NCBI GenBank assembly: GCA_030620065.1
Contig: JAUXFJ010000079.1
Coordinates: forward strand, 1 to 7,174
Source: Anaerolineaceae bacterium
Lineage (GTDB): Bacteria > Chloroflexota > Anaerolineae > Anaerolineales > Anaerolineaceae
Reading direction: 5' to 3'
Length of the DNA: 7,174 bases
Both the position numbers and the translations under genes were made by a program. A model generated the notes under the pieces. It was not told where the DNA came from. It did not search any database and saw only the letters and a program-made list of their open reading frames with translations. Below are positions 4,752 to 7,174 of this stretch, one piece after another. How positions within the stretch are numbered: the stretch's first letter is position 1; every line of letters begins with the position of its first letter.

Positions 4752-6356
4752 ATGCGTTTACGATTGTTATTATCATTTGGCATTATTATCCTGGTTGCAT
4801 TAGGCAGTGTATTGGTTGCTGCAAGCGTTACAGCTGAACAAGAAGTGCAGGGGTTTTTGGGAAGAGGTGCTTTAGCAGGCGTCGAGACCCTGGTTACCGA
4901 TCTTGAAGACTACTATCAGGCAGAGGAAAGTTGGGATGGGGTTGTGGAGGTTTTTGTTTCCAAGGAAGGCAATGCAACGGTGACTGCCAGTGAGGGGCTC
5001 GAGCAAGGGCAAAGTGCTGGTTCCGGGCAGGATGCTGGTGCAGGGCATGGTGTTGGTGAGGGGCAAGGTACTGGTGAAGGCAGTGGAGGGGAAGAGAGCG
5101 GCGGGATGGGACCTGGACATGGGGCGACGCAATCAGGCGGGGATGAGATTGTTAATGAAGGAGCGCCTCTTGCAGAATCCGTTGCCGAGCCACAAGAAGA
5201 GTCTTTGTCGCATGGTAACGCTGCATCCGAAATTGGGCTGGGGTCCCTTGGACGACCAGGACACCGTTTGACAGATGCGGATGGGGTTATTGTTTACAGT
5301 CCAGAGGAGAGTGAGCTGGGTCTTTTCATCAGCGAGGTGGAATTAGAGGAAGCCATCCAGATTGATAATGGCGGCGTAACAGTTGGCTATCTTCTCCCGG
5401 AGGGGGGAAACCCGCAGCTACCAACTAATTTTGAAGCACAACTTGTTGAGCGCATCCAGTCCGCGGCGACCGTGGCAGCACTTATTTCGGGTGGGATTGC
5501 AATCATTCTGGCTTTGATCTTAGCTCAAATGGTGCTGAGACCTGTTAAGGTGCTCACGAGAGCGGCTGACAGCCTTTCGGATGGCGACCTTAGCCAGCGT
5601 GTACATATCAAAGGTAAAAACGAATTGTCAAACCTGGGGGGCACTTTTAACCAGATGGCAACCTCATTGCAAGAGGCTGAAGAACAGCGGCGCGCCTTGA
5701 CAGCGGATATTGCTCATGAGTTGCGCACCCCCCTGGCTGTGCAGCAGGCGAATTTGGAAGCGCTGCAGGATGGCATTTATCCGTTGACGCAGGCGAATAT
5801 TAAACCAATCATTGAACAGAATCATCTATTAGCACGTTTGGTGGGCGATCTACGCACACTTGCTTTGGCTGATTCTGGGGAACTCTCTCTTACTCGACGG
5901 CCTGTAGACCTGAGAATATTATGTTTGGCGATTATTGCCAGGTTTGAAGCTGCATTTGTTTCAAGCGGGATCAAAGTTTTGCAGGATTTTGAGGTAGGAT
6001 TGGGAACGGTTAATGTTGATCCAGAGCGGATTGAACAGATCTTGCATAATCTGCTTCAAAACGCACAGCGCTACACAGCGCAAAACGCATCAATTTTCAT
6101 AAATCTCTATCAAGATGGGCAAATGGCTGCTTTGAGTGTGCGCGATACGGGGACCGGTATTCCAGAAGAAGAATTGAAGAAAATCTTTAAACGCTTTTAT
6201 CGTGTTGATAAGGGACGTGAACGAGCTAAGGGCGGGACGGGGTTGGGCCTTGCCATTGCACGTCAGCTAGCTGAAGCACATGGGGGCAGTTTAGGTGCTG
6301 CGAATCATCCTGAAGGCGGAGCGGTCTTCACACTCAGGCTGCCGCTGAGCGGTTGA
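4752..6356 (+). CDS. Membrane sensor histidine kinase with Gly-rich extracytoplasmic insert
   Basis: A 534-residue partner kinase of the upstream response regulator. Helix 1 spans about 4-26 and helix 2 about 238-260, enclosing some 210 extracytoplasmic residues. These include a Gly-rich low-complexity insert (81-130, with His99 and His123) and a small PDC/PAS-like sensor segment (about 170-225, HRLTDADGVIVYSP to VGYLLPEG). Then come HAMP (261-313), HisKA with HELRTP (phospho-acceptor His322) and the ATPase domain: N-box HNLLQNA (432-438), DTGTGI (465-470), FKRFYRVD (479-486) and GTGLGL (495-500). All catalytic motifs are present. The start follows GAGGA by 5 nt within the regulator's last codons, so translation is coupled. 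The Gly-rich insert is unusual for such kinases. The signal is unknown; the secreted neighbours or an envelope state are candidates. Confidence 0.95.
   Translation: MRLRLLLSFGIIILVALGSVLVAASVTAEQEVQGFLGRGALAGVETLVTDLEDYYQAEESWDGVVEVFVSKEGNATVTASEGLEQGQSAGSGQDAGAGHGVGEGQGTGEGSGGEESGGMGPGHGATQSGGDEIVNEGAPLAESVAEPQEESLSHGNAASEIGLGSLGRPGHRLTDADGVIVYSPEESELGLFISEVELEEAIQIDNGGVTVGYLLPEGGNPQLPTNFEAQLVERIQSAATVAALISGGIAIILALILAQMVLRPVKVLTRAADSLSDGDLSQRVHIKGKNELSNLGGTFNQMATSLQEAEEQRRALTADIAHELRTPLAVQQANLEALQDGIYPLTQANIKPIIEQNHLLARLVGDLRTLALADSGELSLTRRPVDLRILCLAIIARFEAAFVSSGIKVLQDFEVGLGTVNVDPERIEQILHNLLQNAQRYTAQNASIFINLYQDGQMAALSVRDTGTGIPEEELKKIFKRFYRVDKGRERAKGGTGLGLAIARQLAEAHGGSLGAANHPEGGAVFTLRLPLSG
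5007..5078 (+). repeat. 18-bp tandem repeat inside the kinase gene
   Basis: Four successive 18-bp units (starting at 5007, 5025, 5043 and 5061) share GGGCA-N4-NYTGGT-N3, followed by a degenerate fifth. They encode six-residue units GQSAGS, GQDAGA, GHGVGE and GQGTGE. The frame is kept because 18 is divisible by three, so copy-number change would lengthen or shorten the sensor without breaking it. Confidence 0.75.
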
Positions 6357-6395
6357 GTTATTATGTGTATTGCGTCATATATGGAAAGATGAGTT

Positions 6396-6424
6396 TTGGC
6401 AAGATTCGTTATACTTGGTATAAC
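6396..6424 (+). promoter_or_regulatory. Promoter of the EamA transporter gene with dyad over the -10
   Basis: TTGGCA (6396-6401, 5 of 6) and TATAAC (6419-6424, 5 of 6) are 17 nt apart. A perfect 7+7 dyad, GTTATAC-TTG-GTATAAC (6408-6424), covers the -10 box and could be an operator. The transporter is thus likely transcribed apart from the kinase, after which I see no terminator. Confidence 0.6.
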
Positions 6425-6466
6425 CGTCAGTCTTAAAAAGCCACATGAGAGGATGATAACGAGAGA

Positions 6467-7174
6467 TTGAAAGCCGATCTGCTATTGCTGCTAACGGCCG
6501 CCATTTGGGGTTTTGCTTTTGTTGCGCAGCGCGTAGGCATGACCCATATGGGGCCGTTTACATTTAATGCGGTACGCTTTCTTTTGGGTGGGTCTGCGTT
6601 GCTGGGGGCTGCGTGCTTATTTAAGAAACAGCCTAGCTTAGGGGGAGAGGATAAGATTTTCAAGTCGAGGACATTTTTGTTAGGCGGCATGTTTACTGGT
6701 TTGGTGCTTTTTGGTGGTGCGTCCCTACAACAGATGGGGTTGGTGGGTACAACAGCTGGCAAGGCAGGCTTCATCACAGGTTTGTATGTGGTGCTGGTGC
6801 CGATTATGGGCTTGTTGATCGGGCGCAAGACATCCTGGCTGAATTGGGTAGGTGCCTTGCTGGCAGTGATTGGGCTTTATCTATTGAGCGTGCGGGAAGG
6901 ATTCAGCATATCGCAATATGATTTGGTGGTGCTTATGGGTGCGCTGCTATGGGCTGTACATGTGCACTTGATTGCTTATTTTTCGCCACAAGTTGGGGTG
7001 TTGCGGTTGGCGATCTTTCAGTTTTTGGTGTGCGGGATATTGAGTTTGGGCGCGGCGGTTTTCTTTGAAAGACCCACGCTTGAGGGCTTACGGGATGGGT
7101 GGATGCCTTTGTTGTATGGTTCCTTCCTGTCGGTGGGAGTGGCGCATACTTTGCAGGTGGTTGCGCAGCGCAAG
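6467..7174 (+). CDS. EamA-family (drug/metabolite) transporter, C-terminus beyond the window
   Basis: 236 codons stay open to the window edge without a stop. The product is a polytopic membrane protein of the drug/metabolite transporter superfamily; the opening MKADLLLLLTAAIWGFAFVA (1-20) and the following QRVGM with GPFTFNAVRFLLGG (29-42) are typical of EamA proteins. The first EamA domain covers about 3-141, with GLVGTTAGKAGFITGLYVVL (91-110) as a conserved segment, and the second starts near 152 with ALLWAVHVHLIAYFSPQ (159-175). Family members usually have about 290-310 residues and ten helices, so some 60 are missing. The start must be TTG 6467: an in-frame TGA lies at 6446-6448 and no ATG or GTG falls between. 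Its ribosome site is poor (GAGAG nearly adjacent, AGAGG 14 nt away). Substrate unknown; amino acids or metabolites are exported by relatives. Confidence 0.88.
   Translation, partial: MKADLLLLLTAAIWGFAFVAQRVGMTHMGPFTFNAVRFLLGGSALLGAACLFKKQPSLGGEDKIFKSRTFLLGGMFTGLVLFGGASLQQMGLVGTTAGKAGFITGLYVVLVPIMGLLIGRKTSWLNWVGALLAVIGLYLLSVREGFSISQYDLVVLMGALLWAVHVHLIAYFSPQVGVLRLAIFQFLVCGILSLGAAVFFERPTLEGLRDGWMPLLYGSFLSVGVAHTLQVVAQRK

Noticed and set aside
4872..5271. Frames of 86 and 93 codons over the kinase repeat region
   Set aside because: Both arise from the 18-bp repeats read in wrong frames; the kinase frame continues through intact domains on both sides.
6357..6395. Terminator after the kinase gene
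   Set aside because: Only a 4-bp CCGC/GCGG pairing at the end of the coding region, with no T-tract.
6433..6828. 131-codon minus-strand frame opposite the transporter
   Set aside because: Proline/asparagine-rich shadow of a hydrophobic gene; the plus strand carries clear EamA motifs.

Overview
The window reads as a chromosomal segment of a mid-GC bacterium with ordinary sigma70-type promoters and purine-rich Shine-Dalgarno sites. The histidine kinase, with its LADSGEL-type dimerisation-domain tail and a small sensor fold ending in VGYLLPEG, and the DUF4405 membrane protein next to short secreted Gly/Gln/Tyr-rich proteins, resemble what I know from Chloroflexota, Anaerolineae in particular. 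That placement is a judgement from protein style, not a computed result; a Clostridia-like host is the main alternative.

Left part (1-710). A minus-strand XRE-type helix-turn-helix regulator runs off the left edge. Its promoter is back to back with a plus-strand promoter, and two near-palindromic CTAC-N6-GTAR sites sit at the two predicted initiation regions. The plus-strand promoter leads into a very strongly base-paired segment (397-502) that ends at a hairpin terminator (594-628), with no convincing protein gene. It could be a regulated structured RNA or a dispersed palindromic repeat. A minus-strand tRNA-Asn(GTT) with a full-consensus promoter follows.

Middle part (874-1959). A complete plus-strand NAD(P)-dependent 2-hydroxyacid (malate/L-lactate type) dehydrogenase, bounded by a long hairpin at 2000-2032.

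Core of interest (2000-6356). On the minus strand there are two tandem copies of one transcription unit. Copy A (2000-3193) is promoter, four-helix DUF4405 protein with histidine-rich internal repeats, small secreted protein (127 aa), hairpin terminator. Copy B (3220-3877) is the same promoter, a 27-base scar matching the last codons of the DUF4405 gene, the paralogous secreted protein (147 aa), and the same hairpin. Each promoter carries four tandem 11-bp boxes (CTTCACAACWT-like) at the same distance from the -10 region, the arrangement expected for an OmpR/PhoB-class response regulator. Such a regulator is encoded divergently from copy B, one base before its histidine kinase. The kinase's outside domain carries a Gly-rich insert built from 18-bp tandem repeats, similar in composition to the Gly-rich tail of the copy B secreted protein. 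I infer an envelope-sensing two-component system that controls itself and two secreted-protein units, one of them coupled to a possible membrane cytochrome.

Right part (6357-7174). A promoter with a 7-bp dyad over its -10 box precedes an EamA-family drug/metabolite transporter that starts at TTG and runs off the right edge.
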